Shown here piece by piece: positions 46,401 through 58,400 of a stretch of 64,000 nucleotides of DNA. Both the position numbers and the translations under genes were made by a program. Positions within the stretch are counted from its first letter, which is position 1. Every line of letters starts with the position of its first letter. This stretch comes from Rallus limicola (Eukaryota > Chordata > Aves > Gruiformes > Rallidae), in contig JAKCOZ010000007.1 of assembly GCA_022605955.1 (NCBI GenBank), positions 35,628,991 to 35,692,990 of the forward strand. The letters run 5' to 3'. Below the pieces are notes generated by a model. The model was not told the DNA's origin, ran no database searches, and saw only the letters and a program-made list of their open reading frames with translations.

Positions 46401-49400
46401 GATCACGCTGCCAAAGAACCTTGCTCTTAACAGTCCTTCTCTTGTTTCTATGAATATCAGCCCTCCTACAGTGCAGCCCTCACCATTCTCCTTGGCTCAG
46501 TTAGCCTCTGTGAGTGCGTGTCTGTCTTCTGTCAGTTTGGGATGTATTCACTATATCTTTCAGGGCAGATTCTATAAGTTTTCCAAAAGGGAGAATATTT
46601 TTAGATGAGAAAATGTCAACACTATGCAGCTTAAGCTAGAGACCCTAAAAGTGAATCAAAATACATGAAAACAAGTCAACTCCTTGCTTAGTATGGTGCT
46701 TCTTTTTAAGTTAGGAGAGATTCCTAATGCCTGCTGAAGGGCTTCAAAGCAATCAAGCGATGAATCAGTTCTGAATTGCTGCAGTTTCCAGCTTTAAAGG
46801 TAAATTGACTGCAGTGTCAGATCATTTCTGTTGCCTGAAACACTTCAGATTTTGTTGATTTAAATATACCATGCAGAAAAACAGGTTGATTCTTACTGAG
46901 AATCCAGAGTCTGTAACAACTTGCAGTTACTTAACAAGACATAGTCTTGTACTGATTAAATATATCATTATTTATTAAGTAGTAAGTATCACTTAGAGCA
47001 GAATTTACAAAGAATCGAATCTTTCTGCCAAATATTTCCTACCTGGGATAAAGGCCTCAGGGAAGCAGTGAATTAATTTGCTTTGTATGTTAGGTCGTGT
47101 GTATTTGATCAGCCAGCTGCAGAAAAAGGCACTCAGTAAAGCAGGTTTATCATAGAGGTGCGGAGAGGAGGCAGTTTCTGTTCCAGCTTTTTTCAGAGAT
47201 TTTGCATTCTAAGATGTCACGTAGACATGCTGTTGGACACTGGTTTATGTATCAGGACTGCATTTTATTCTAAACAGGACATTCAGGAATTCAGTTTCTG
47301 GTTCCTCTAAGATATATATTTAGTTTTATTTTGCATTATGGATGTATTCTAGTAATTTATCCTTCTGGGCCTGTTTCTCTACTAATAATAGGGACTAGTT
47401 ATAAGAAGTTATCACCTGTGATTGCAGAAATCAAAGTTGTGTGAGGATTAACAGGGATTAATTTTTAATTCTCTTCCCTTTCCTGTTCCATCTTGTTGCT
47501 GAAATGCAAACTACCTCATCAGATCTTACTGATTTGTTTTTTTGTCATGATAAGTGACATTTCCCCTTGCTTTAGGAAGCGTGAACAGCTCTTCATGGTA
47601 CCAGCTTTCTGGTGCTCACAGATTCACAGAATTTTAGGGGTTGGAAGGGACCTCCAGAGATCATTTGGTCCAATCCCCCTGCTAAAGCAGGTTCCCTAGG
47701 ACAGATTGCACAGATAGGCATCTAGAGGGGTCTTGAATATCTCCAGAAATGGGGACTCCACAACCCCCCTGGGCAGCCTGTTCCAGGGCTCTGTCACCTT
47801 CACTGTGAAAAAAATTCTTCCTCAGATTGGTGCGGAACTTCCTGTCCTCCAACTTGCAGCCATTGCCCCTTGTCCTGTCCCCACAGACCACTGAAAATAG
47901 GCTGGTTATTTCCCTCTGTCTCAGATCCCCTCTTAGTCTTCTTTTCTCAAGGCTGAACATCACCAGTTCATTCAGCCTTGTGTTTTTAAACCTAATGTTT
48001 TTCATTTAACATGTAGCTTCTCTCATGCATTTTCCTTACAGTCATCTGTTTTCTTAGGTTTGCATCTATTGTAGGTTTGTTTCATGTTCTTCTGCCCCTT
48101 AAAATTGTTAACTGTCATGTTTTAATCCCAGCTGGTAACTGAGCACCACACAGCTGCTCGCTCACCCCTCCCTGCAAAGGGCAGGAGGAGGAGAATGGAA
48201 AAAAACCCAACAACTCCTGATGAAGATAGTTTAATTGGAAAACAAAGGAAGAAAATAGTAATAATATTAATAAGCAATTTATGCACAAATGCAATTGCTC
48301 ACCATACGCAAAAGGAAGAAAACAAACCCACCTGATGCCCAGTCTGTTTCTGAGCAGCGATCCCAGCTCACTTCCCTAATTATGTTGGAATTATGGCATT
48401 CTATGTTGGGGAATAACCCCTTGGCCAGCCTGGGTCAGCCAGCCTGGCTGTGCTCTCCCAGCCCCTCGTGCCCCTGGCATGGCGTGAGAAGCTGAAAAGT
48501 CCTTGATTTAGTATAAACACATCACCTTCCTAGCATTAACTAAAACCAATGCAGTGTTATCCACAGTGTTCTCACACTAAACCCAAAAGACAGCTCTATA
48601 CCAGCTACTAGAAGGAAAATGAACTCTATACCAGCTCAAACTAGGACAGTAATATTTATCATGTTTTATTTTTTCTTCTGTGACATTTTTTCTTTGTCTT
48701 AGTCTTTCACTGAGTTACCTTGCCCCATGAATATATATTTGTGAATATAAGTCCTTAAGGCTCCCAGATAACAGTTTTATTTTAGGTAAATTTTAAAAGG
48801 ACAAAAGACACTTTCTTTGCTTAGGTGGGAGTCAAAAAAAGAGAGTTGGAAACTGTCCAGAAGACAGTTTTATAAACTTAACCTCTCTCTTCCCCCCATT
48901 TATTTCAGGAGAAAGCCTGAAGTCTGTTTGTGAGTTATTTTTAATTGTGTGCTTTTATGATGGTTCCTTTCATTATTTCAAATGCTTGGCAATTCTGTTG
49001 GAGCTGCTTTGAGCAGACCATAACCCAAACCAAAGTGCTAGATTTATAGCTGACCTATCAGCTATACCTATCAGCTTTACCTATCATTTGTAATAACCTG
49101 GATCAAGAACCTGATATCCGAAAGTTTCCCACTATCCCTGGGGGCTGCAAAGAGAAGAGCACAAGCATTGTATTATGATCAGCTGTGACAGTCTTTAAGT
49201 ACACTTAGTGTAGTAAGAGCTGGTCTTAAGTAGATGGAGGCTACTTGTTGAACCCCATGGCAGAGAGTTTGCCTTGGGTTTCCCCACTGAGTTGTTATCT
49301 ACACAGCATGTTGTTCTCTGGGTACAAAGAAGCCAAAGTCTGGTTAGAAGTGAGGGGCCAGGTTACAAATCTGATGTGCAAGGGCAAGAGATTCAATTTA

Positions 49401-52400
49401 GGTATTTATATTCAATTTTTTAATATTTTTATTTTTATTTTATTATTTTTTCTCCTATTCTAGGGATGCAAATTTTGGGTCCAGTGCTAGCACTGAGCAC
49501 TGAGATTTTGGCTCAAGGCTGTTCTCTATTTTTCTACATTGTTGTAACATATGAATGTTAAAGCTTGAAAGAAGTACAATATGATAGTTTCTCTAACTTC
49601 TAGAATCACCTCTGTGATTGTGTTGAGTGTAAGCTACAGCTGAAATGACATGTGCCTTCAATAGTTATAGAGACTAGAAAACATATCTCTCTGCATATCT
49701 CTCATTTTTGCTGTTCTTTGTGCCCTTTTTTAGTCTAATGTGTGAGGCTAAAGGCAATTTTATTTGTTTGAAATGTGGTTGGAGACAGAGATGCTACTTT
49801 CACAATATGACTATAACTACAAAGAAGTAGTTATAGTCTTGCTTTGAAAAGCTTAATTTGTGCCTTTTAAAACTTAAATTGCTTAATTAGTCTCCCATCC
49901 TTTGCAATTTTTCTTCCATTTATGCAGGGATTACTCATTTCTGTTTCTACCGTTGTTCATTTCCGATGAGTATGATCCTTTCTGCATGTGTTGGAAAATG
50001 TCTTTAAAATGCATCAGGTACTCTGGTGTATTGAATACTATGCATGAGAAAGGAGAAATCTGTCTCATCCAGGATTTTTTGTTCTCTAATTGATTTTAGA
50101 TATGTGTTATACCTAAAGCCTTGATACAGACTTGGGAAGAAAATTTCAGTCTCACAGTTGTGTCATCCTAGGTTTTCCCATTGGACCATTCAGTACAGAT
50201 GAAGGAAGATAATATAATTTTTATAGTAGCTGTCTCTCTAGTCTATTCTAATTTAGGTGCTCCTGCAAGGTAAATTAATTTACATTCCAGTGTGTTGGCT
50301 AGAACAGCAATTCATCATGTGGGTAATAGTGGGAATGGCCAATTTTCCATTACTCTTTCTCTCTCATAAAAGCTTAAACTGCTGTCAAGACATAGGGCAA
50401 AACCAGAAGTAAGTTTTGCACATTGTCAAAGTCCCAAAATATACATTTGTAGTGTTTTGAAGGAACTCTACATCTGGAAAGCAGCTGTGAAATAACAAGT
50501 AAAGATATTGTCCTGCAAACGTGTCTTTGACTCTTCTGCTTTAATGTTCATTTGAATTATCTGGAAGGGACAGTATTTCATGGCTTCCCAGAAGGTAAAG
50601 AGTTTTCTTTGTAATATGCAACAGGTCAGCTGGAAATATTACTTCTTATTTATTATGCAAATTTAATATATATGTATATCTATAGATATATATGTATTTG
50701 CAGACTAAGAAAATATTTTAGTTGGTGTTTGGGTAGTTTGGAATTGTTTACCAAAATTTTCATTACCAGGAATTCTGAATGAAAGGGTCCCTGGTGTGTT
50801 TCTGGATGATGTTTTTGGAGTTTCTCCTCCTAGGAGTCTTCCTGTTTCTGTCCATAGTGTTTATAGAAGTAACTCTGCAATTTCTGTTTCTTTTTTTTTC
50901 TTTCACAACCTGTCCGTGAAGTAAATTGTCTTATTACAAATGGATTTGACAAGTGGAATTCAGGCCTGGACTTGGAATTTCCAAAGAGTTTGATGTGCAC
51001 TAATTTAAGTGATAGGACAAGAGGAAATTATCTTAAACTAGAAGTGGATAGATTTAAACTGGATATTAGAAAAAAAGTCTTTACTAGGAGATAGGTGAGG
51101 CCCTGGCACAGGCTGCCCAGAGAAGTGGTGGCTGTTCCCTCCCTGGCAGTGTTCAGGGCCAGGTTGGATGGGGCTTTGGCCTACCTGTTGTAGTGTCCCT
51201 GCTCATGGCAGGGGAGGTTGGAACTAGATGATCTCTGAGGTCCCTTCCAGCCCAAACCACTCTGTGATTCTATACCTACCCATATATGTGTAAATGCCTG
51301 AACTGGTTGGGTTCCCTAAGAGTAATGCAGTGGTTGTTGTCTTTGCAGTTGTTTGTCCTCCGGGCAGTCATTTCCAGAATGATGAGTGCATTCCCTGTCC
51401 TCTTGGCTCCTATCAGCATCAGACAGGGCGTTCCTCTTGTATCAAGTGTCCAGTGGGCAAAACTACTATCTCCTATGGGGCATTCAGCGATGATCACTGT
51501 AAGTTGAACTCATTTCTTCCCTTACCGTTTGTATTCTGGCTTCAAACAACTAATGTATTTCGGGTTTTTTTTCTTCTGTAAGTTTAAAAACCAAAAAATA
51601 TCCTCCCTCTGGGTTTTTTTTTTGGGTGGGTATGATCTTTTCTGCATACATTCAAAGATATTTTTCAGAGATGGACACAGCTGTCTGTTATTTTGACCAA
51701 AAATCTGTGAGAAATGAGTGCTTAGTCTCATCCAGGATGTTGTGGTTCCTTGAGACATGTTCATTGGCCTCAGGAATGATATCTGGGTGTTCAGTATTGG
51801 TGAGAAACATCTTACACAGTTCACTTATTGTCACTTTCATGAATACTAACATAGTCTTGTCTTTGTGCTGCTCTTTCTGCTGCAAATACAAATGCTTCTT
51901 ACAAAACAATTAATGATATATTCCCTAAAGTTGGTGTATTCAGTTTAAATCACTTATTTTTGCATGCAGTTCCATAAAGAAAGTCCCCTAAGTCCAAATT
52001 AATTTTTGGCTGCAGCATGAGCTCATGGATAAAAATAAAAGCAGGTAGTAAGAATGGGTTTCTTGGGTGCATCAGTGGGTGTAGCAACTGCTTTGTTCTG
52101 TTTTAACCTATTTAATCTGTTAGGTGGGATAAAAAAACCCAACAGGTTTATTGTAATGCACACTGACATCAATTATCTTTGACTGAAGTTGTCCATCTTC
52201 ATTTCTGGTGAGTAGGTGTTGGTCTCCTGCACTTAACAGTTTGTTCCTTAGGGGCTTTTTTACTGCACTTGCAGGGTTTTTTTTAGGAAGTGCCTGCAAC
52301 TAAGCCTACTCCCTGCTTGGTTCCTACCATGCCTATATGCTGAGTCTGTGTGTCAGCCCTTTCCAAGAGTCATGTGGTACACATTTAGCCTTCAATGTCC

Positions 52401-55400
52401 CTTCCTTCATGTCCCTTTCTTTTCTGCTGTCTGCTTATAAAGCCTGAAGAGTTTGCTGAATTAACTGCCAGATTAAAAAGAAGGAGAGTATGGACTCACA
52501 AGCACAGTACAGGAAAGTTGGAGGGCTGGTTTTCTCCTCCACGCTGCTTACCTTGTTTTTCTCCTAGAGGCACAAGAAGCATTTCTTAAACTACCTTAGC
52601 TCCTGGCTTGATGCATTGAATTGAAAAAAAGTGCTGATGTTGCTACTTTTTGATATATCAGATTAAAGTCTGGTGGATTCTTCACACATAGATAAGTCTT
52701 ACTTGCTTGCTTTGGTAGCATCTCAGAGGGAGGGCTGAAGGTGGTTAACCTGTCAGGTTTAGTCTATCTGGAATTTTCTGCTGCTGCCTTTGGTGTTGGT
52801 CAAATTTCCACATTTATTTTGTCTGTGGAGCCCAGATACCTGGTTTTTAAAGTTTTCCCAGTCATTAAAACTGTTAAGTAGTTGGGTAAAATGCTGCTAA
52901 TTAAATTCAAAGCTCTTCATTCTTTAAGAATAGAGTGCAAAGACGGGTTTTTTCCTACTGAAAGGGAGAATTTAAAAGTCAGCAGGGGGGCAACAAACAA
53001 CAAATTGATGAGATGGACTTTTTGTTGTGGTTCATAACATTTCATGGCACCGAAAAAATCTGTTGGTAAATACAATTCCTTCTCTACTTTTTTGTTTTAC
53101 AGTACTTAGAATAAATGGGATCTGATTCATGGCAGAGAATTATAAAAATGTTTGGAATATGACATGGAGTAACAACAAAGCAGTGACTATGTTTCAGAGT
53201 ATGGAACACTATGCAAATTACAGATTTATTTTCAGTGAAGTCTCTTCTCTACTTAGAGCACGTTTGTCCTACAGCCCCAAATTGTTGTTTTACTTCATTG
53301 AGAGGATCAGAGGCCATGGGCATAACCCTTGGACATGTTCAAAAGTTGTCTGGACATGGTCCTGGGCAACTGACTCTAGCACATGCTCTAGGGTTCCCTG
53401 CTTGAACAGGGGGGTTGAACCAGATGACTTCCAAAGGTCCCTTCCAACCCAAAACATTCTGTGAAACCCAATGACTGTTATCAAAGCACTTTTTTTTTTC
53501 TGTTCTTGTTTACTTGTAACAGGTATCACATCCTGCCAAAGCAATGAGCGGGGTCTGCAGTGTGATGAAGATGGCCAGTATAGACCTTCCCAGCAAGACC
53601 CTAACACTAAGAAATCCTTCTGCGTTGAGAGCTTTGGGGCAGCACTGGACTGGACAGAAACAGACGATGTCCTTACAGATGATCAGTGCCAAGGTAAGTG
53701 TCAGAAGAATATTTTAGATCTGTTTTGACCCCAGATAAGTGAACCATCCTTATGAAGAGACTCATCACAGCTTATGGGGATTCACTTTCCCATAGTTGTG
53801 ATCTCTGCCTTAAGCCACATTTCTTCTTAATTTTGTATTTCTTGACTACATTGGAGAAGTAATTTCCTGGCAGGAAAGAGAGAGAAGCAGATTTCTTGCA
53901 CTCTCAGATGCCTGACAGCTTTTGATGTATGCTTGGAAACCCAAAAGAATAACGAGAGAGCTAATGGGAAAGAAGCAGAATGATGAATTTCATTGTAAAA
54001 TTATCACTCATCAGTGTGTTCATATGAAATAGACTGGTTTTGGCAATGACCTCACAGCTGTGGCATAACGTCACCCTCTGGGCCCCAGATGTATGGGATC
54101 TGATTTGGTGAACATATCTTTGCAAGCTTGGGAAACTTACTCCTGCTTGAACACAGTCATGAAATGTCAGTTCACAAGGATGAATAATTTGAAAAAAAAA
54201 GTCATCCATCAAACAGTCCTCAAACTGTAATGTCTAATTATGCTTCTCAGCCCCAGAGCTTTTGCCTTGCCCGAAAATAGTTTTCCAGACATTTTTATTA
54301 TTTATCACATGATTGGTATCAAATTTCATGGAACATTCAGCTTAGAAACTTATGTCATTGTGTGCTCTGAATTAAACAGCGTCTTATGACAAGTGTGATC
54401 AGTGGAAAGAGTGTGAACTGGAAGCTCTCGGTTGTGAAGAGTTTTCAAAACTATTTTCAGTTAAAATAGCTGCATTTTTCCTCTGAGGATACTCAGAGAC
54501 TGAGTGTAGTTTTGAACAGGAGGTGCTAGACTTGTGCTCTCAGCCATGGGGCAATTGGGATGTTTCTCTGGGCAGAGAATCATATAGAGTCATAGAATAG
54601 TTTGGGCTGGAAGGGACCTTAAAGATCAACGAGTTCCAACCCCGTGCCATGGGCAGGGACACCTCTCATTAGACCAGGCTACTCAAGGCCCCATCCAACC
54701 TGGTCTTGAACACTGCCAGGGAGGGACAATCACCATCTCCCGGTCAACCTGTTCCAATGCCTCACCACCGTTGTAATGAAGAATTTCTTCCTAATACTCA
54801 ATCTGAATCTACCCCTTTCCAATTTAAAACCATTCTCCCTTGTCCTGTCACTAAAAAGTCGCTTCTAAAATGTCTCTCCCCAGCTTCCTTGTAGACCCTT
54901 TGGGTACTGGAATGCTGCAATAAGATCTTCCCCAAGCCTTCTCTTCTCCAGACTGAATAACCCAAAGTCTATCAGCATGTCTTCATAAGATAGGTTCTCC
55001 AGCCCTCCAGTCATCTTCCTGGCCCTCCTCTGGACCCATTCCAATAGTTCCATGTCCTTCTTAAGTTGGGGACTCTAGAACTGGACACAGTACTCCAGGT
55101 GGGGTATCATGAGAGCAGAGGGGCAGAATCACCTCCCTCAACCTGCTGGTCACTCTTTTGATGCAGCCCAGGATATGATTTGCCTTCTGAGCTGCAAGCA
55201 CACATTGTTGGCTCATGTCGAGCTTCTTGTCCACCAGCACCCCCAAGTCCTTCTTTGCAGGGCTGCTTTTTACTACATTGTCTCCCAGCCTGTATTGATG
55301 ATGAGGATTGTCCCAACCCAGGTGCAGAACCTTGCACTTGGCCTTGAACTTCATGAGGACTCAGATGACTTACAGCAGCTTAATTCTGTCATTTACTTAC

Positions 55401-58400
55401 CTTGACCTCTCCTGCAATAGCATTTCTGCACCAATATGCAAAAGAACTTTTTCACAGCAAGGGTGACAGAGCACTGGGACAGGCTGCCCAGGGGGTTGAG
55501 GAGACTCCTTCTCCGGAGATATTCAAGAATTATCTGGATTCCTACCTGTGCAACCTGTCCTAAGGAACCTGCTTTGGCAGTGGGATTTTACTTGATGATC
55601 TCTTGAGGTCCTTTCCAACCTCTAAAATTCTGTGATTCTGTGATTCTGACACTGTCCAGGATGAGCAGTTGTAGATATCTGTGAATATTTTTGTGGATCG
55701 GGCTAGAAGAACTCACTACAAATAAATAGTTATAAATGTTGACAATTTAGGGTTGGGTTGTTTGGGGTTTTTTTAAACAACAAAAAGGAACACCCAAGAA
55801 GTCTGCCTGTTTGGGATTTTTTTGGGGTGTGTTTTTTTTTAAAATAATTTACAGGATAATTTAATTTCATTTTGTTTTCTTCTAAAGGTCAATCTGCATT
55901 TCCAGAAAGCATTATATAAAGTGAAACTGATTATCTCTATTTTTATTTTTTGCCGTATTCCTTCTACTTCCCTTAAATGAATTCAGCACGCAGCAAGACT
56001 GATTTTGCTTTGACTGGACTCTGATGATTGGGCAGGGTCCATAAAATAACTCAAATTTGGCTTGGTTTTTTCTTTGTGTCTTTAGTGGGAGGAAGAGTTG
56101 TTTTATATGAATGCGCAATAAGAAACTGTAACAGTCCATGCTCTTTCTTATTGTACTCTCTCGTATTTATGGCAATGAAAGAGATAGGGGCTGGAGCCTT
56201 ACTCTCTAGTAACACAAGATGAAGGAGAATCTCTGCTATGCACTGAGCCTGTGAAATGGTTGAGTAGTTCTGTTTCTGCTGAGAAGACGGCTGTGCAGAA
56301 GTGTGAACTAACGAGCTCATGAAAATGGGAGCTGGTACAATATTTTTCCTTGTACTTGTTTATTTGACAAAGTAACTTTGTGAACGGTATTTCCCCCCTT
56401 TATATTAAAAAAAATTTCAAGAATTAAAAAGGACAGGTTTTCTACTAAATTTGCAATGTTTTCAGTTTAGTGTTTCATTACACTTTCTGTCTCTTCTATA
56501 CTTTTCTCATATTATTGCAGAGAAAATGGAGGGGTGGGAAGAAGCCAGGAGAAAAAAAACCAACAAAACCCAAAACATAATAAAACAAAAAAAGACCCCC
56601 CAACCACAAACCAGAAGTAAAGAAAAGTAAAGCTTCTGTTTTTAGCTGCAAGTTGCAGATGTAGAGGGAATTCAGTTTAGTGCATAATTAAGTTATTGCT
56701 TATATTTTGTTGTCCTGTATTTCAAGGAAGGAAATACACTTCTGTTTACACCATTATTAATCCCTCTCCCCAGCCTAGCTGGAATGCAAGGGTTATTTGT
56801 GTATGTGTGTGTGTGTGTGTGAAGTGTTTGGCTAGCCCTGATGTTTTTTCTGAGCAGAAACGACCATTTTATCAAAAGCACCTGCTGACTCAGCCCTGAC
56901 AACAGCGGACATTTGCTTCTGATTTAGTCATGACTGTTTTGCTGTAAGAGTACAAATGATTGCTTTAAGAACTTATCCCTGACTTTTATTTTGCGGTTTA
57001 TCCAGTCATTTCAGGATGAGAGGCCTGGGACCCTCCTGCTTGGATCTCTGTGCCCGTGTGTGCAGGGAAAAGTTGAGCCTCCAGCTCTTCCAGGGGCTGA
57101 GATGAGACCAGGGCTCCCGCTTCCTTCACTTTTGGCTCTCAGCCATGCATTGGCTGCAAGAGCCAGAGTTTTGTGTTCTGTTGGGGCATTTAAGGACAAG
57201 TCGTATCAACAAAAAGGTCATGCTGTCACCATGTTCTTCCCTGCTCCTTCATGTACTGTGCTCACTGATAGGTATTAATATGTCAACTGGTGGACACACC
57301 ATACAAAACCTCTTTGTAATACAGTTAGTAGCAACTTGAGCAAGGTAGTGGAGGTGCCACTGTATTTCCTCTGACTAGACTTCTGGGCACAACCAGGAAC
57401 AAACCTTCTGGATCTTAAATTGGATTCCTCATTCTTTTTAATGACCTCTGGGTTTTACATCACTAGACCCCATGGGCTTTTCCTAGTGTGTGAGCAATGC
57501 TGCTTGTCTCACTTCCTTACACTTAGGTATAGTTAGTCCAGTTCAGAGAAAGCAGATAAAAAGGTTTGGTAAGTAAAGTGACAGTCTGGAGTTAAAGTTT
57601 GAATGAAGGAATCAAAAAGGAGCATTCAGGACATACATAGATCCCTGAGCTTGAAGTTGGCAGAGATCAGTGGTCTTGTGCTCTCATACACAAGTAATAG
57701 CCTCCTAGATTTCCTTTTTAGCCAAGTTTTCTTGGATCTGGCTCTTGTTTCAGTGGCTGCTTTGCAGAAAGTGGTTCCCTCGTTGACTCAATAGTTGGTT
57801 TTGTGCCATAAACAAGTAATGGGAGATGGCCGCTCTGCTGTTGGAAGAAAAGTCTCGCTTGAACATAAACTCTGAGCCCACATCTAGAAAACTGTTTTTA
57901 AAAGATCTTATGAGACTTCTTTTTTCCTTTTTTTTCTTCCCCCCCCCCCCCCCGAATAGAAATGCTATCCTCAGTCCAGCTGTCTCCCCTGTTATCTGTC
58001 AAGTTATGGTACATCATTTAACAAGCAAACCCTTTTCCCTACAGAAATTTTTTTTTTTTTTTTTAATTTCTACACAAAGTCTCTGTCTCTCTGCAGCATG
58101 GAAACTGATAATAGTATCTGGATGTTTTTGTTTTGGGGTTTCTTTTAGTGTTCAGAAAATTTGAGCAAGTTCCTGCTTCCAAACTGGTCTACGGGTCAGA
58201 AGCTCAAATTCTTCAGTCTCAGTCATTTGGTGGAGACCTGCAAAGTACAGCTTTTCAGTGCATTTCAGGTGAGGAAAATTCTCAGAGAATCTGTAGAGAC
58301 AACACTAACATTCATGGAAAATAAAAACCTTCTATATGATGAACTTATAGTTGCATTTCTAGATGAGCTGTGTACTTTGCAGTTTAGCACCAGTTCACTG

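Larger units (their letters stand above)
45801..51348 (+). other. TG: TG intron 20
   Basis: 5.5 kb, the longest intron in the window. It holds an antisense CR1 (47616-47982), the solo LTR-like element (48118-48648), an AT-rich tract near 50660-50700 and a sense CR1 (51011-51273) that ends only 75 bases before exon 21. Confidence 0.85.
53694..58148 (+). other. TG: TG intron 22
   Basis: 4.5 kb. It holds two CR1 pieces pointing away from each other (54576-55360 minus, 55441-55648 plus), an A-rich block (56540-56632), a GT microsatellite (56797-56822), a C15 run and a T17 run close to exon 23. Confidence 0.85.

Noticed and set aside
55061..55354. 97-codon minus-strand ORF as an independent gene
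   Set aside because: It is the degraded C-terminal part of CR1 ORF2 inside the 54576-55360 element.
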